Shown: one piece after another, positions 17,263 to 26,876 of the stretch
Position numbering within the stretch: the first letter of the stretch is position 1
Layout: each line of letters starts with the position of its first letter
Assembly: GCA_002482805.1 (NCBI GenBank)
Contig: DLGR01000034.1
Location: 107,312-171,311, forward strand
Direction of reading: 5' to 3'
Source: Micavibrio sp. UBA7689
GTDB taxonomy: Bacteria; Pseudomonadota; Alphaproteobacteria; Micavibrionales; Micavibrionaceae
DNA: 64,000 bases
The notes under the pieces: generated by a model
Seen by the model: the letters and a program-made list of their open reading frames with translations, nothing else
Databases searched by the model: none
Told to the model about the DNA's origin: nothing
Translations under genes and position numbers: made by a program

Positions 17263-17483
17263 GCATTTTTGCCGTTTTTTCGTAAAATCACCCCTTGCCC
17301 TCATTAAGATGGGCGGTGGAAAAGCTCTTCAAAAGTGTTTATAATAGTTAATGAAACGCCCCCCGATTCGTGACACGGCACGAAGCCGGCCAAGGCGGTT
17401 AAATCTTGTTCACGCCCCTGTCCTCTCGGGGGTTTCTTCGTGGGCAGGAGATCCAAAGAACAATAAAACGGGTATAAAGATAC

Positions 17484-19136
17484 GTGAATAGTTTTCTGGA
17501 AACATTGAAGCAGCTTGGCCCCGCCCGCCTCGCCATTATGGGTTCTGTCCTGATGGGGCTGATGATCTTTTTCATCTTCGTATCCCTCCGGGTGTCTTCC
17601 ACCGAAATGAATTTGCTCTACAGCGATCTTTCCACAATCGATTCCGGCGCGATGGCCGCGAAACTCGAAGAAGTACAAATCCCCTACGAAGTTTCTACCG
17701 ACGGCACGCGCATCATGGTGCCTGACACCGAAGTCGGCAAAGCGCGCATGCTTTTGGCGGAAGCCGGTTTACCGAACGGCGGATCGATGGGCTACGAACT
17801 CTTCGATAAAGAAAGCGGTTTTGGTACGACCAACGCTGTGCAGAATATCAACGCGATGCGCGCCCTTGAAGGCGAGCTCGCCAGAACAATTTCCTCGCTC
17901 GAGCCCGTACGCAGCGCGCGTGTCCACCTTGTGTTGCCGCAACGTGAATTGTTCGCACGCGAATCCCGTCCCGCTTCCGCATCCGTCGCAATCCAGCTTC
18001 GTCCCGGAAAACGTTTGGAAGGCGAACAAATCGCTTCCATTCAATCCTTGGTGGCCTCTGCCGTTCCTGAATTGAAAATGGAATCTGTATCCATTATCGA
18101 TTCAAACGGCACGCTTCTGGCCCGCGGAGGCGAAGCATCCGAAACACAAGCTGCGATGAAGGCCGAGGAACTGCGCCTGAAGCAAGAACAGCGTTTGATC
18201 CAGACCATTGAAGACCTGGTCGGCCGCACAGTCGGCTACGGCAAAGTGCGCGCATCTGTTTCTGCGGAAATGAACCATGACCGCATTCAAACGGCGGAAG
18301 AATTGTACAACCCCGAACAACAGGTCGCCCGCTCTACGCAAACCGTAGAAGAAGCCGCGCAGGAACAAGAAGCTGGTGAAGAAAACGTCACGATGGAAAA
18401 CAACCTTCCGGGTGTTGGCGAAAACATTCTGGGAACGAACGGTCCGCAATCGAATTCCAACCGCACTGAAGAAACAACCAACTATGAAATCAGCAAAACG
18501 GTGCGCAATACCGTGCGCGAAGGCGGCGAAATCAAACGCATGTCCATCGCCGTTCTGGTGGATGGTACTTACAAAACCGAAAAGAACGCCGAGGGCGAGG
18601 AAACCAAAACCTATCTGCCGCGCTCCGAGGATGAGCTCGGCCAGATTGAAGCTCTCGTAAAATCCGCGATCGGTTTCAGCGAAGAGCGCGGCGATACGAT
18701 CGAAGTCGTCAACATGCCCTTCGCCGAAGTGGATGTATCCGAAGACCTGCCCGACAACACCATTCTCGGCTTTGACAAAAACAAACTTCTCGATGTTGCG
18801 GAAGTCGTCACCGTCGCCGTCATGATCATTCTCGTCATCCTGCTGGTTCTCCAGCCGATGGTGGGTCGCCTGCTCGCGGCTGAAGGCGGTACGGGCCTTG
18901 ATGAAGAGACGGAAAAAGATTTGATAGGTTTGCGCCCCCCCGCACCCGCACTCGAAGGACCTTCACAGGAATTCGAACCTGCGGACCTGCTGGAGGAGGA
19001 TGCGTCCAATATGATCGACGTCCAAAAGGTCGAGGGCAAAGTCAAAGCGTCTTCGGTCAAGAAGGTCGAAGACATCGTTGATGCCTACCCCACCGAAACG
19101 GTTTCCGTTATCCGTAGCTGGATGACGCAAGATTAA
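17484..19136 (+). CDS. fliF: FliF, MS-ring protein
   Basis: 550 residues, GTG start. The first membrane helix is at about residues 13-35 (LAIMGSVLMGLMIFFIFVSL), followed by the ring-building motifs ALEGELARTISSLEPVRSARVHLVLPQRELFARE and SVSIIDSNGTLL. A variable linker follows, then a second membrane helix at about 440-460. A C-terminal tail (DVQKVEGKVKASSVKKVEDIVDAYPTETVSVIRSWM) binds FliG, the next gene. FliF is the first structure built in the inner membrane. It opens an operon through flbD. Confidence 0.96.
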   Translation: MNSFLETLKQLGPARLAIMGSVLMGLMIFFIFVSLRVSSTEMNLLYSDLSTIDSGAMAAKLEEVQIPYEVSTDGTRIMVPDTEVGKARMLLAEAGLPNGGSMGYELFDKESGFGTTNAVQNINAMRALEGELARTISSLEPVRSARVHLVLPQRELFARESRPASASVAIQLRPGKRLEGEQIASIQSLVASAVPELKMESVSIIDSNGTLLARGGEASETQAAMKAEELRLKQEQRLIQTIEDLVGRTVGYGKVRASVSAEMNHDRIQTAEELYNPEQQVARSTQTVEEAAQEQEAGEENVTMENNLPGVGENILGTNGPQSNSNRTEETTNYEISKTVRNTVREGGEIKRMSIAVLVDGTYKTEKNAEGEETKTYLPRSEDELGQIEALVKSAIGFSEERGDTIEVVNMPFAEVDVSEDLPDNTILGFDKNKLLDVAEVVTVAVMIILVILLVLQPMVGRLLAAEGGTGLDEETEKDLIGLRPPAPALEGPSQEFEPADLLEEDASNMIDVQKVEGKVKASSVKKVEDIVDAYPTETVSVIRSWMTQD

Positions 19137-19155
19137 GCATAAGGTCAGATAGAGT

Positions 19156-20175
19156 ATGCGGATCAGGGAAGACTATAGAACACTTACCGGCACCGAAAAG
19201 GCGGCCATCTTTATGCTCGCGCTCGGCGAGGATTACACCGCCAAGATTTTCGAACATATGGATGACGAGGAAATCCTTGAACTCTCCCAAGTCATGGCCA
19301 CACTGGGTAAAGTCAACGCGAACGTCGTGGAACGCCTGTTCGTAGACTTCGCGGAACAAATGAGCTCTTCCGGTACGCTTGTTGGCTCTCAGGAATCCAC
19401 GGAACGCCTGCTCTCTAAAGCGGGGATGAGCAAAGATAAGATCGACCAGATCATGGAAGAGATCCGCGGTCCCGCGGGTCGTACCATGTGGGAAAAACTC
19501 GCCAACGTGAACGAGGAAATCCTCGCAAACTTCCTGCAAAAAGAATATCCGCAGACCGTTGCGGTCGTTATGTCGAAAATCACTACGGACCACGCGGGTA
19601 AAGTGCTCGCCCTGCTTCCCGAAAGCTTTGCGATGGAAGTCATTCACCGCATGCTCCGGATGGAAGCCGTGCAAAAAGAAGTGCTCGATGACGTTGAAAA
19701 AACGCTGCGGCAGGAATTCATGTCGAACCTTGCCAGAACACAGCGCCGCGATTCCCACGAACATATGGCGGAAATCTTCAACAATTTGGACCGCGCCGCA
19801 GAATCCAAATTCATGGACGCGCTGGAAAAAACCGTACCCGAGAGCGCGGAAAAAATCCGCTCTCTCATGTTCACCTTTGAAGATCTGCAGAAAATCACGC
19901 CTGCGGGTATTCAGGCCATCATTCGTGCCTGCGACAAGGAAAAACTCCCCACTGCTCTCAAAGGCGCTACCGAAACATTGCGCGATTTGTTCTTCTCGAA
20001 CATGTCCGAGCGTGCTGCAAAAATCATGAAAGAAGATATGGCCGCCATGGGGCCTGTGCGCTTGAAGGACGTGGAAGAAGCGCAGTTGCATGTCGTAGCC
20101 GTCGCGAAAGACCTCGAATCCCGCGGAGAGATCACCATTGCCACCGGCAACGAGGAAGACGAACTCATTTACTAG
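19156..20175 (+). CDS. fliG: FliG, motor switch protein
   Basis: 339 residues, the usual length. The N-terminal domain starts [31 protein letters not shown]. The middle contains the EHPQ-like segment [17 protein letters not shown]. The C-terminal torque domain has the charged helix around [32 protein letters not shown]. FliG joins FliF to the C ring and touches the stator. It follows fliF by 19 bases. Confidence 0.97.
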   Translation: MRIREDYRTLTGTEKAAIFMLALGEDYTAKIFEHMDDEEILELSQVMATLGKVNANVVERLFVDFAEQMSSSGTLVGSQESTERLLSKAGMSKDKIDQIMEEIRGPAGRTMWEKLANVNEEILANFLQKEYPQTVAVVMSKITTDHAGKVLALLPESFAMEVIHRMLRMEAVQKEVLDDVEKTLRQEFMSNLARTQRRDSHEHMAEIFNNLDRAAESKFMDALEKTVPESAEKIRSLMFTFEDLQKITPAGIQAIIRACDKEKLPTALKGATETLRDLFFSNMSERAAKIMKEDMAAMGPVRLKDVEEAQLHVVAVAKDLESRGEITIATGNEEDELIY

Positions 20176-20196
20176 AGAAGTATGCTATACTGACCA

Positions 20197-20904
20197 ATGG
20201 AACCGGACAAAAAATTCCTCTTTGACGTTAATGTCTTCGACGCACCGCCGAAGGAGGAGATCGTCGAGGACTTACCGCCTCCGCCCCCCGTATTCTCCGA
20301 AGAAGAGCTTGCCGCCGCCAAGGATATAGCTTTTGAAAAAGGCCGCCAGCAGGGCCAGAAGGAACAGGTTGAATCCCGCGAGCAGTTCGTGGCCCAGACA
20401 TTGGCCACCATAGCGGAAAACTTCTCCAAACTCTTTGCAGCCGAAACGGTGCGCGAAAGCATCTTTGAAAAAGAAGCACTTAAAATCGCTATCGCCTCGC
20501 TCGATGTCCTATTCCCTTCGCTGAACGATAAGATCGGGCGCGAGGAAGTATTGAAAGTGGTTGAAAAAACACTCTCAGACCATAGAAAAACCAAGGAAAT
20601 ATCCATATCTGTACCTGTAGGCATGAAGGGCGAGATCGAAACTCTTATCACGCGCATCAGGGCTAACGAGCATGACGAGGTACTATGGCGGGTGTCCGAA
20701 GACCCCGCTCTGGCCCAAGGCGATTGCGACCTTGAATGGAGCGACGGCGGCGCGGTGCGGGATTCAGGCCGTGCGGCCCGCGATATCCGCCGGAATCTCG
20801 AGGGTTTGCTGGGTCATCCGGTCGCCTTATTGGGCGATAGTGAACCGGCGCAGAGTGATGTATTATCTAAAGAGAATACCGAATCGGCAGGAGACAAGTC
20901 ATGA
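20197..20904 (+). CDS. fliH: FliH-like export ATPase regulator
   Basis: 235 residues. A proline-rich acidic N-terminus (DLPPPPPVFSEEEL) leads into a helical region with spaced glycines (AFEKGRQQGQKEQV), the pattern of the FliH coiled stalk. The C-terminal domain resembles the FliH/HrpE family, with ISVPVGMKGEIETLI. FliH dimers hold the ATPase FliI, which is encoded elsewhere in this window, with FliJ. A TATACT block ends five bases before the ATG and no ribosome site is present, so the gene may also be made from a leaderless transcript. It overlaps fliN by four bases (ATGA). Confidence 0.85.
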   Translation: MEPDKKFLFDVNVFDAPPKEEIVEDLPPPPPVFSEEELAAAKDIAFEKGRQQGQKEQVESREQFVAQTLATIAENFSKLFAAETVRESIFEKEALKIAIASLDVLFPSLNDKIGREEVLKVVEKTLSDHRKTKEISISVPVGMKGEIETLITRIRANEHDEVLWRVSEDPALAQGDCDLEWSDGGAVRDSGRAARDIRRNLEGLLGHPVALLGDSEPAQSDVLSKENTESAGDKS

Positions 20905-21251
20905 GCGACGAAACCCAAGAAAACAAGGATCTGTCCTATAACCAGATTCAAGAAGCCGAAGGCGCGCGCGAAGCCGAACGCGAATGGCCGATCGGCGAAC
21001 CGATGGCTAACGATGTTTCCGCCATCTACGACATCCCTGTCCAGATTTCCGCCGTGCTCGGCCGCTCCACCATGCAGGTCAGCCAACTTTTGAAACTCGG
21101 ACGCGGTGCCGTTGTAGAACTCGACCGCAAAGTGGGCGAAGCCATCGACATCTACGTCAACAACCGTCTTGTCGCGCGCGGTGAAGTCGTGGTCGTGGAA
21201 GACAAGCTCGGCGTTACGATGACCGAGATTGTTAAATCCGACCGCAGCTAG
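20901..21251 (+). CDS. fliN: FliN, C-ring switch protein
   Basis: 116 residues. The N-terminal 40 residues are variable. The rest is the SpoA domain: DIPVQISAVLGRSTMQVSQLLKLGRGAVVELDRKVGEAIDIYVNNRLVARGEVVVVEDKLGVTMTEIV is nearly canonical FliN. It forms the lower C ring, binds CheY-P and docks export cargo. ATGA overlap with fliH indicates coupled translation. fliM is not in the window; in many relatives it follows fliL, which runs off the left edge. Confidence 0.96.
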   Translation: MSDETQENKDLSYNQIQEAEGAREAEREWPIGEPMANDVSAIYDIPVQISAVLGRSTMQVSQLLKLGRGAVVELDRKVGEAIDIYVNNRLVARGEVVVVEDKLGVTMTEIVKSDRS

Positions 21252-21266
21252 GTAATCCCTTTCGCA

Positions 21267-21647
21267 ATGACAGCTTCCGATAACACAGATTTGTATCAGG
21301 CGGCCATTGCAGCGTTCACACTGGTAGCCAACGCTGACGGCCAAGTGCATGTCGCGGAGCTGATGAAGCTGGTGAATGTCTTTAAATCGCACGGTGTCTT
21401 CAAGGATGTGGGCCCCGATCAAATGCAAAAAGACATTTTCGATCTTGTGAAGGAACTGAACGAGGATTTTGAAAAGGAGAAGCCGAGAATGCTCTCCGTC
21501 ATTGGCAGGGTAAAGGATGATGCCAGAGCCTGTGACCTGATAGTAAAAATTGCACGGCTGACCTTACTCGCGGATGACCGCGTGATGGAAAGCGAAGAGA
21601 AAATAGTGGCCGATATACACCGCACACTGGGTGTTTCGGAACAATAA
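21267..21647 (+). CDS. TerB-like helical protein in the flagellar operon
   Basis: 126 residues, all helical. The pattern AAFTLVANADGQVHVAELMKLVNVF, and later LIVKIARLTLLADDRVMESEEKIVADIHRTLGV, matches the TerB/DjlA N-terminal fold: two acidic ADGxVxxxE-type helical repeats that may bind metal. No flagellar function is established for such proteins. Its position between fliN and flbD, with gaps of 15 bases on each side, shows it is co-transcribed with motor and regulator genes. Confidence 0.75.
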   Translation: MTASDNTDLYQAAIAAFTLVANADGQVHVAELMKLVNVFKSHGVFKDVGPDQMQKDIFDLVKELNEDFEKEKPRMLSVIGRVKDDARACDLIVKIARLTLLADDRVMESEEKIVADIHRTLGVSEQ

Positions 21648-21662
21648 AGAGAGAACTGAACT

Positions 21663-23060
21663 ATGCGTTTAATGATCGTCGGACATCTTGAAGGTTATAT
21701 CTCCGTTGCCGGAAAAATCGCGCTCCAAAAAGGCGCGAAGGTTATTCATTGCGAAGACACCGAAGAGGCCTTGGGCGCTTTGCTGAACGGCAAAGGCGCC
21801 GATGTCGTTATGTGCGACATCAAACAAAAAATCGGGCCGTTCGTCAAAGCGCTAGAAGAAAACCGCATCGTCATCCCCGTCGTCGCTTGCGGAATCGGCA
21901 ATGATGCGCGCACGGCCGTGAAGGCCATTCAGGACGGCGCGAAAGAATACGTTCCTCTTCCGCCCGATGCGGAACTAATCGCGGCTGTATTGGAAGCCGT
22001 CACGGAAGAACCCTCATCCATCATCGCCAACGACATCGCGATGCAGAATGTTTTGAAACTCGCCGACAAAATAGCCCCTTCCGAAGCCACTGTCCTTATT
22101 ACGGGCGAAAGCGGCACGGGCAAGGAAATCATGTCGCGCTACATGCACAAGAAATCCAAACGCAAAGACGGCCCGTTCATCGCCGTCAACTGCGCCGCCA
22201 TCCCCGAAAATCTTTTGGAATCCGAATTGTTCGGACATGAAAAAGGCGCATTCACGGGTGCAAATGGCCGCCGCATCGGCAAATTCGAAGAATCTAATGG
22301 TGGCACGTTGCTGCTCGACGAAGTATCGGAAATGCACCCATTGTTGCAAGCCAAACTGCTCCGCGCCATTCAGGAAAAAGAAATCACACGTATCGGCTCC
22401 AACGACGCCGTAAAGGTGGATGTGCGCATTCTGGCAACATCGAACCGCGATCTGGAACAATCCGTCCAAAAAGGTGAATTCAGGGAAGATTTATATTTCC
22501 GTTTGAATGTCGTGAATATCCGCCTGCCCGCCCTGCGCGAACGCCCGGGTGACATTTTGCCGCTCGCACAATTCTTCACGGACAAATACGCCGAAGCGAA
22601 CGGCGTTGCCAAAAAGAAACTGTCCAAAGAATCCCAAAAGAAACTCAGCGCCTATAACTGGCGCGGCAACATACGCGAACTTGAAAACACGATGCACCGC
22701 GCGATTTTGATGAGTCTTGAAAATGAAATCGAACCCGACGCAATCCATATTTCAGATACCGCTTTTTCCACGGGCATCGGGTCAAGCGCCGCGACACCGA
22801 ACAACGCACCCAGCGCTTCTGGCGTCGGCAAAGTATCGTCCGCTCCCGTCAAGAATGCGGGTGTGGTCGAAGGCATGATCGGCCGTACTATTGCCGACGT
22901 AGAACGCGACATGATCATTAACACGCTGGATCATTGCTTGGGCAACCGCACGCACGCGGCAAATATTCTGGGTATTTCCATCCGCACGCTGAGAAATAAG
23001 CTCGCCCAATACAAAGACGAAGGCGTGGAAGTACCGCCTGCGGTCGGCGGCGGCCTCTAA
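21663..23060 (+). CDS. flbD: FlbD-type sigma54-dependent flagellar transcription activator
   Basis: 465 residues in three parts. The N-terminal receiver-like domain (1-115) is degenerate: the acidic pair near residue 8 is replaced (MIVGHLEG), and the usual Lys-Pro near 100 is YVPLPPD, although an Asp is kept in VVMCDIK. The AAA+ domain has Walker A GESGTGKE at about 148, the sigma54-contact GAFTGA at about 195 and Walker B GGTLLLDEV. A Fis-type helix-turn-helix (RTHAANILGISIRTLRNKL) ends it. FlbD of Caulobacter has the same unusual receiver and is controlled by FliX rather than by phosphorylation. Likely targets are the sigma54 promoters before flgF and flgI. Confidence 0.92.
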   Translation: MRLMIVGHLEGYISVAGKIALQKGAKVIHCEDTEEALGALLNGKGADVVMCDIKQKIGPFVKALEENRIVIPVVACGIGNDARTAVKAIQDGAKEYVPLPPDAELIAAVLEAVTEEPSSIIANDIAMQNVLKLADKIAPSEATVLITGESGTGKEIMSRYMHKKSKRKDGPFIAVNCAAIPENLLESELFGHEKGAFTGANGRRIGKFEESNGGTLLLDEVSEMHPLLQAKLLRAIQEKEITRIGSNDAVKVDVRILATSNRDLEQSVQKGEFREDLYFRLNVVNIRLPALRERPGDILPLAQFFTDKYAEANGVAKKKLSKESQKKLSAYNWRGNIRELENTMHRAILMSLENEIEPDAIHISDTAFSTGIGSSAATPNNAPSASGVGKVSSAPVKNAGVVEGMIGRTIADVERDMIINTLDHCLGNRTHAANILGISIRTLRNKLAQYKDEGVEVPPAVGGGL

Positions 23061-23071
23061 ATCAAACTATA

Positions 23072-23416
23072 TTAGAATGAATATCCGGGAATTGCTTCCT
23101 GCTGGGCGGCGATTTCGTTATTCTCGCGGATCTGGTCGGCCATCTTTTCTTCCAGATCGTCCATCATGGCATCAAAGCCTTTGCCCCAAGCCGAGAACTT
23201 GCTCGTATCCATTCCGCCCGGCACGATCGGCGTTCTTTGAAAACGGCTGATCTTGCCTTCTTTGTATCCGACATTCGTTGCAGGGGTGGTTTGTTCGAAC
23301 GCGAAAGTTTGCGTGGGCAGAACATACACGCTCGAATTTTCGACGCCGGTGTTTTCGGCTTCGTGCGCGCAGGCAGCCAGCGTGAGGGACAAAATTAAAA
23401 GGGAAACAAAGCGCAT
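23072..23416 (-). CDS. Small lipoprotein of unknown function
   Basis: The start at 23416 gives a clean lipoprotein signal with lipobox LAAC (lipidated Cys at residue 16) and a total of about 114 residues. The longer frame starting at 23497 would bury this signal. The mature part has a central VGYKEGKISRFQRTPIVPGG segment and a charged, helical C-terminus (AMMDDLEEKMADQIRENNEI). I recognise no family. It converges on flbD. Confidence 0.72.
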   Translation of the reverse strand: MRFVSLLILSLTLAACAHEAENTGVENSSVYVLPTQTFAFEQTTPATNVGYKEGKISRFQRTPIVPGGMDTSKFSAWGKGFDAMMDDLEEKMADQIRENNEIAAQQEAIPGYSF

Positions 23417-23498
23417 GGGAATTCCGAGAAGATTAACGTAGGAAGATTCTAGCATCCCCGAATCGGCATTTCCACCACCCCATACAAAACTATGCACA

Positions 23499-23529
23499 AA
23501 AAAGCCCGCCTCTGCACGGCGGGCTTTTT
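23499..23529 (-). terminator. Intrinsic terminator after the OmpA-like gene
   Basis: AAAAAGCCCGCC and GGCGGGCTTTTT form a perfect 12-base-pair stem around a seven-base loop. On the minus strand it follows the lipoprotein gene at 23550-24476. Confidence 0.92.
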
Positions 23530-23549
23530 CAGGAGGTCTCTCTCTTAAA

Positions 23550-24476
23550 CTATTGTACTTGTACCGGCGTTACGGGAACAAATTCCGGTTGCGGCGCGAT
23601 CAGCGTAACTTCCACTTTGCGGTTTTCAACGCCTGCGGGCATCGCGGTGGCCGGCGAAGAAATGAAGGGTTTCAGTTTGGCTTCGGTAACGCCTTTGGCA
23701 ACCAGAGCGTCACGCACCGCGGCGACGCGGGCATTGACAAGGTTGGTGGCGAATTCACCCTGCGTCGTGGCAAAGCCTGTGAGCGATGCCGTGTAAGATG
23801 CGTTTTCCGGTGCTTTCAAAAACTGTGCGATATACTCGATCGTGTTTGCTGAAGCGGGATCGGGAATATTGCTGTTCTGGGCGAACTCTACATTGTAAGC
23901 CTGCGGCATCGCCGTGGCGGCAACACCGGCGGCAGGCATCATCAAGGATGCGATTGATTGCTCGAACGTGCCTTTGCATTCAGCATAATGTGCTTCGTCC
24001 ACGGCTTCTTCGGCGCGTTCCAGCCAGCAATCAAAGCTCGTTTGTGCTTTTGCAAGCGCTTGCTGGTTTTCAGGAGATTTTTGTTCTTTCAATGCGGCGA
24101 TCAGTTCGGAGCGTGCTTTGTTCAATTCGGCCGCCTGCTCTTCCGTAACATCGAAGTTGGAAACTTTGGAAGGCACGACAATTGTACCCTTGGAAGCGGT
24201 CAGCGCTTTTTGCGTGTACATTTTTGCGGCTTTGTAATCGAAAGCTTTGTCGTTTTCGTAGCGCGCCATTTCGTAATAGTCGCGGGCGAGGTAATCATTA
24301 AGAGGTGCCGCAATACCTGCGGCGGGCTGGATATCCTGTGGTTGCGTGTACGCGGCCACGGTGGTGTTTTTGGATTTCATCGCTCCATCAAGCGCAGCCA
24401 TGTCGTCGCTGTAATGGCCACAAGCGCCAAGTGCGAGAGCCAGAGTGATAACGGCAAATGTCGAAATGTTTTTCAT
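23550..24476 (-). CDS. OmpA-domain outer-membrane lipoprotein
   Basis: 308 residues with lipobox LGAC (Cys at residue 19). The middle has helical segments (residues 70-170) with EEQAAELNKARSELIAALKEQ. The last 100 residues carry the peptidoglycan-binding OmpA pattern: PDPASANTIEYIAQFL, a central strand SLTGFATTQGEF, and NARVAAVRDALVAKGVTEAKL with a final NRKVEVTLI. Such proteins tie the outer membrane to the wall. Its link to the flagellum, if any, is only by location. Own terminator at 23499. Confidence 0.88.
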   Translation of the reverse strand: MKNISTFAVITLALALGACGHYSDDMAALDGAMKSKNTTVAAYTQPQDIQPAAGIAAPLNDYLARDYYEMARYENDKAFDYKAAKMYTQKALTASKGTIVVPSKVSNFDVTEEQAAELNKARSELIAALKEQKSPENQQALAKAQTSFDCWLERAEEAVDEAHYAECKGTFEQSIASLMMPAAGVAATAMPQAYNVEFAQNSNIPDPASANTIEYIAQFLKAPENASYTASLTGFATTQGEFATNLVNARVAAVRDALVAKGVTEAKLKPFISSPATAMPAGVENRKVEVTLIAPQPEFVPVTPVQVQ

Positions 24477-24734
24477 CGGTAACAGACCCCTTGGAAAAAT
24501 TATTTGCTATAACTACGCCATATTATTGAAAATGGCAAGCATTCTTATAGGTAAATAGTAAGCCGATTTGCATCTCTTGCCTAGAGTTTCCCAAATAGAC
24601 AGGAATTTCAAAGGCTAACGCCTAGCGCGCAAAACGCTGATTTCCCTATACAAATCGCCACGTTGGGCCTTAAAATGGGAGGAATTAACGTTCTCCGTCT
24701 TAACCTGAAGTTCCTTAATAAGTTAACGCACCCT

Positions 24735-26864
24735 ATGGCCCTACCCGCCCCAGCCCCTCAGCCGGCCGCCAATCCCAACAGCGGTATGAACCAAGCACGC
24801 AGTGCCATGGGCGGAGTCTTGCGCGGGGATGTTTTGCTCGCGCTCGGCATCGTCATCATTTTGGTGTTCATGCTGATCCCCATTCCCAAATTCCTATTGG
24901 ACATGGGTTTGGCATTATCGATTCTGTTTTCGATTTTCATTTTGATGCTGACGCTCGCTATCCGAAAGCCGCTAGAATTTTCCACCTTCCCCACCGTACT
25001 TCTGATTTCTACGGCACTGCGTCTCGGTTTGAACATCGCGGCGACGCGTTTGATTTTAGCACACGGACATGAAGGAACGGATTCCGCAGGCGCAATCATT
25101 CAAGCCTTCGGCGGATTGATTATTTCGGGAAGCTATATCGTCGGCGGTATCGTCTTCGCCATTCTGGTCATCGTAAACTTCGTCGTTATCACCAAAGGTT
25201 CGGGCCGTATCGCGGAAGTCGCGGCGCGTTTCTCCTTGGATGCCATGCCCGGCAAACAAATGGCGATCGATTCCGATTTGTCGTCGGGTTTGATTACGGA
25301 AGAAGAGGCGAAAACACGCCGCAAAGAACTGGAACAGGAAAGCGGATTCTTCGGGGCCATGGACGGTGCGGCAAAATTCGTGCGCGGTGATGCCATCGCC
25401 GCCCTGCTCATCGTGTTCATCAACATCATCGGCGGCATTATCATCGGCACGGTCCAAGAAGGCATGCCGATCGGTGAAGCTGCGCAAACCTATACCGTTC
25501 TGACCATCGGTGAAGGTCTTGTATCGCAAATCCCCGCGCTGATCGTTTCCATCTCCGCCGGTCTTTTGGTTTCGAAGGCCAATGTCGAAGGCACCGCGGA
25601 CCAAGCGTTGCTTGACCAGTTCCAGCGCCATCCGAAAGCGATGGCCATGTCGGCAGGTTTGATGCTGGTCATCGCCCTCGTCCCCGCCGTTCCGTTTACG
25701 CCCTTCGCGTTTCTTGCGGCCGTGTTCGGCGGACTTGCTTATGTTTCATGGCAACGCCAAGTGGTCGAAAAAGAAACACAGGCGCAGGCCCTGCTTCCAA
25801 AACCCGGAACACCAGGCGCCCGTCCTGCGGAAGAACCGATCTCGAAGGCACTCGCGATGGATATCATCCGTCTCGAACTCGGTTACGGGTTGTTGTCGTT
25901 GGTCCAAGGCGAAGGCGGCAACAAACTGACCGACCAGATCAAGGGCCTACGCCGTCAATTGGCCGAAGATATGGGATATGTTCTTCCCGCCGTGCGCATT
26001 CAGGATAACCTGCAACTTCCTGCCAATGCCTATGTCGTGAAGGTAAAAGAAATCGAAGCAGGCCGCGGCGAGGTGCGCGCAGGGATGTTGATGGCAATGG
26101 ACCCGACGGGTTCACCCATCACACTTCCCGGTGAAAACACCGTGGAACCGACATTCGGTTTGCCTGCCATGTGGATCGACGAACAATACCGCGAAGAAGC
26201 GCATTTTAAAGGCTACACGGTTGTCGATGCGCCGACCGTCATCACCACACACATCACAGAACTCGTCAAAGACAACATGGCGGATCTTTTGTCTTACGCC
26301 GAAACACAAAAACTGCTCGACGAACTACCCAAGGAATATCAAAAACTGGTTGCCGATGTTATTCCCGCGCACATGACCGTGGGCGGACTCCAACGCATCT
26401 TGCAAAATCTTGTTTCCGAGCGTGTGTCGGTGCGCGATCTTCCCACTATTCTCGAAGGCATTTCCGAAGCGGGCGCATACACAAAGAACATCGCCTATAT
26501 CACAGAACATGTGCGCACACGCCTCGCCCGCCAGATATGCGATATGAACACCAGCCAGGCAGGATTTCTGCCTCTGCTCACACTTTCGCCGGAATGGGAA
26601 CAGGCCTTCAGTGAATCCCTGCTTGGTGACGGCGAAGACCGCCAGCTCGCCATGGCGCCGACACAACTGCAAAACTTTATCTCGAGCGTACGCGATGCTT
26701 ATGAGAAATTTTTGCAGATGGGTGAAACACCCGTGTTGCTCACCTCGCCTACGATACGCCCGTTCGTACGCTCGGTGATTGAACGCTTCCGCCCCCAAAC
26801 AATCGTAATGTCACAAAACGAAATCCATCCCAAAGCGAAAATCAGAACGCTGGGCCAGGTATAA
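24735..26864 (+). CDS. flhA: FlhA, flagellar type III export gate protein
   Basis: The start at 24735 (MALPAPAPQP) gives 709 residues, close to the family's 690-710. Upstream in-frame codons at 24675 (ATG) and 24663 (TTG) would add a basic stretch unlike other FlhA proteins; none has a strong ribosome site. The N-terminal half holds eight membrane helices. The FHIPEP signature region reads STALRLGLNIAATRLIL, and the cytoplasmic loop contains RFSLDAMPGKQMAID. The C-terminal nonameric-ring domain carries MWIDEQYREEAHFKGYTVVDAPTVITTHI and DLPTILEGISE. It receives chaperone-cargo complexes for export. Confidence 0.95.
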   Translation: MALPAPAPQPAANPNSGMNQARSAMGGVLRGDVLLALGIVIILVFMLIPIPKFLLDMGLALSILFSIFILMLTLAIRKPLEFSTFPTVLLISTALRLGLNIAATRLILAHGHEGTDSAGAIIQAFGGLIISGSYIVGGIVFAILVIVNFVVITKGSGRIAEVAARFSLDAMPGKQMAIDSDLSSGLITEEEAKTRRKELEQESGFFGAMDGAAKFVRGDAIAALLIVFINIIGGIIIGTVQEGMPIGEAAQTYTVLTIGEGLVSQIPALIVSISAGLLVSKANVEGTADQALLDQFQRHPKAMAMSAGLMLVIALVPAVPFTPFAFLAAVFGGLAYVSWQRQVVEKETQAQALLPKPGTPGARPAEEPISKALAMDIIRLELGYGLLSLVQGEGGNKLTDQIKGLRRQLAEDMGYVLPAVRIQDNLQLPANAYVVKVKEIEAGRGEVRAGMLMAMDPTGSPITLPGENTVEPTFGLPAMWIDEQYREEAHFKGYTVVDAPTVITTHITELVKDNMADLLSYAETQKLLDELPKEYQKLVADVIPAHMTVGGLQRILQNLVSERVSVRDLPTILEGISEAGAYTKNIAYITEHVRTRLARQICDMNTSQAGFLPLLTLSPEWEQAFSESLLGDGEDRQLAMAPTQLQNFISSVRDAYEKFLQMGETPVLLTSPTIRPFVRSVIERFRPQTIVMSQNEIHPKAKIRTLGQV

Positions 26865-26876
26865 AGGAGTTACGCC

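Noticed and set aside
17377..17390. Possible sigma54 element before fliF (CGGCACGAAGCCGG region)
   Set aside because: GG and GC are 12 bases apart, but the -12 block has CG instead of TT and the first T of TGGCAC is missing; a GC-rich palindrome explains it equally well.
24663..24734. TTAA-rich stretch before flhA as a CtrA box
   Set aside because: Several TTAAC sequences are present but their spacings are 4 and 11 bases, not 7.
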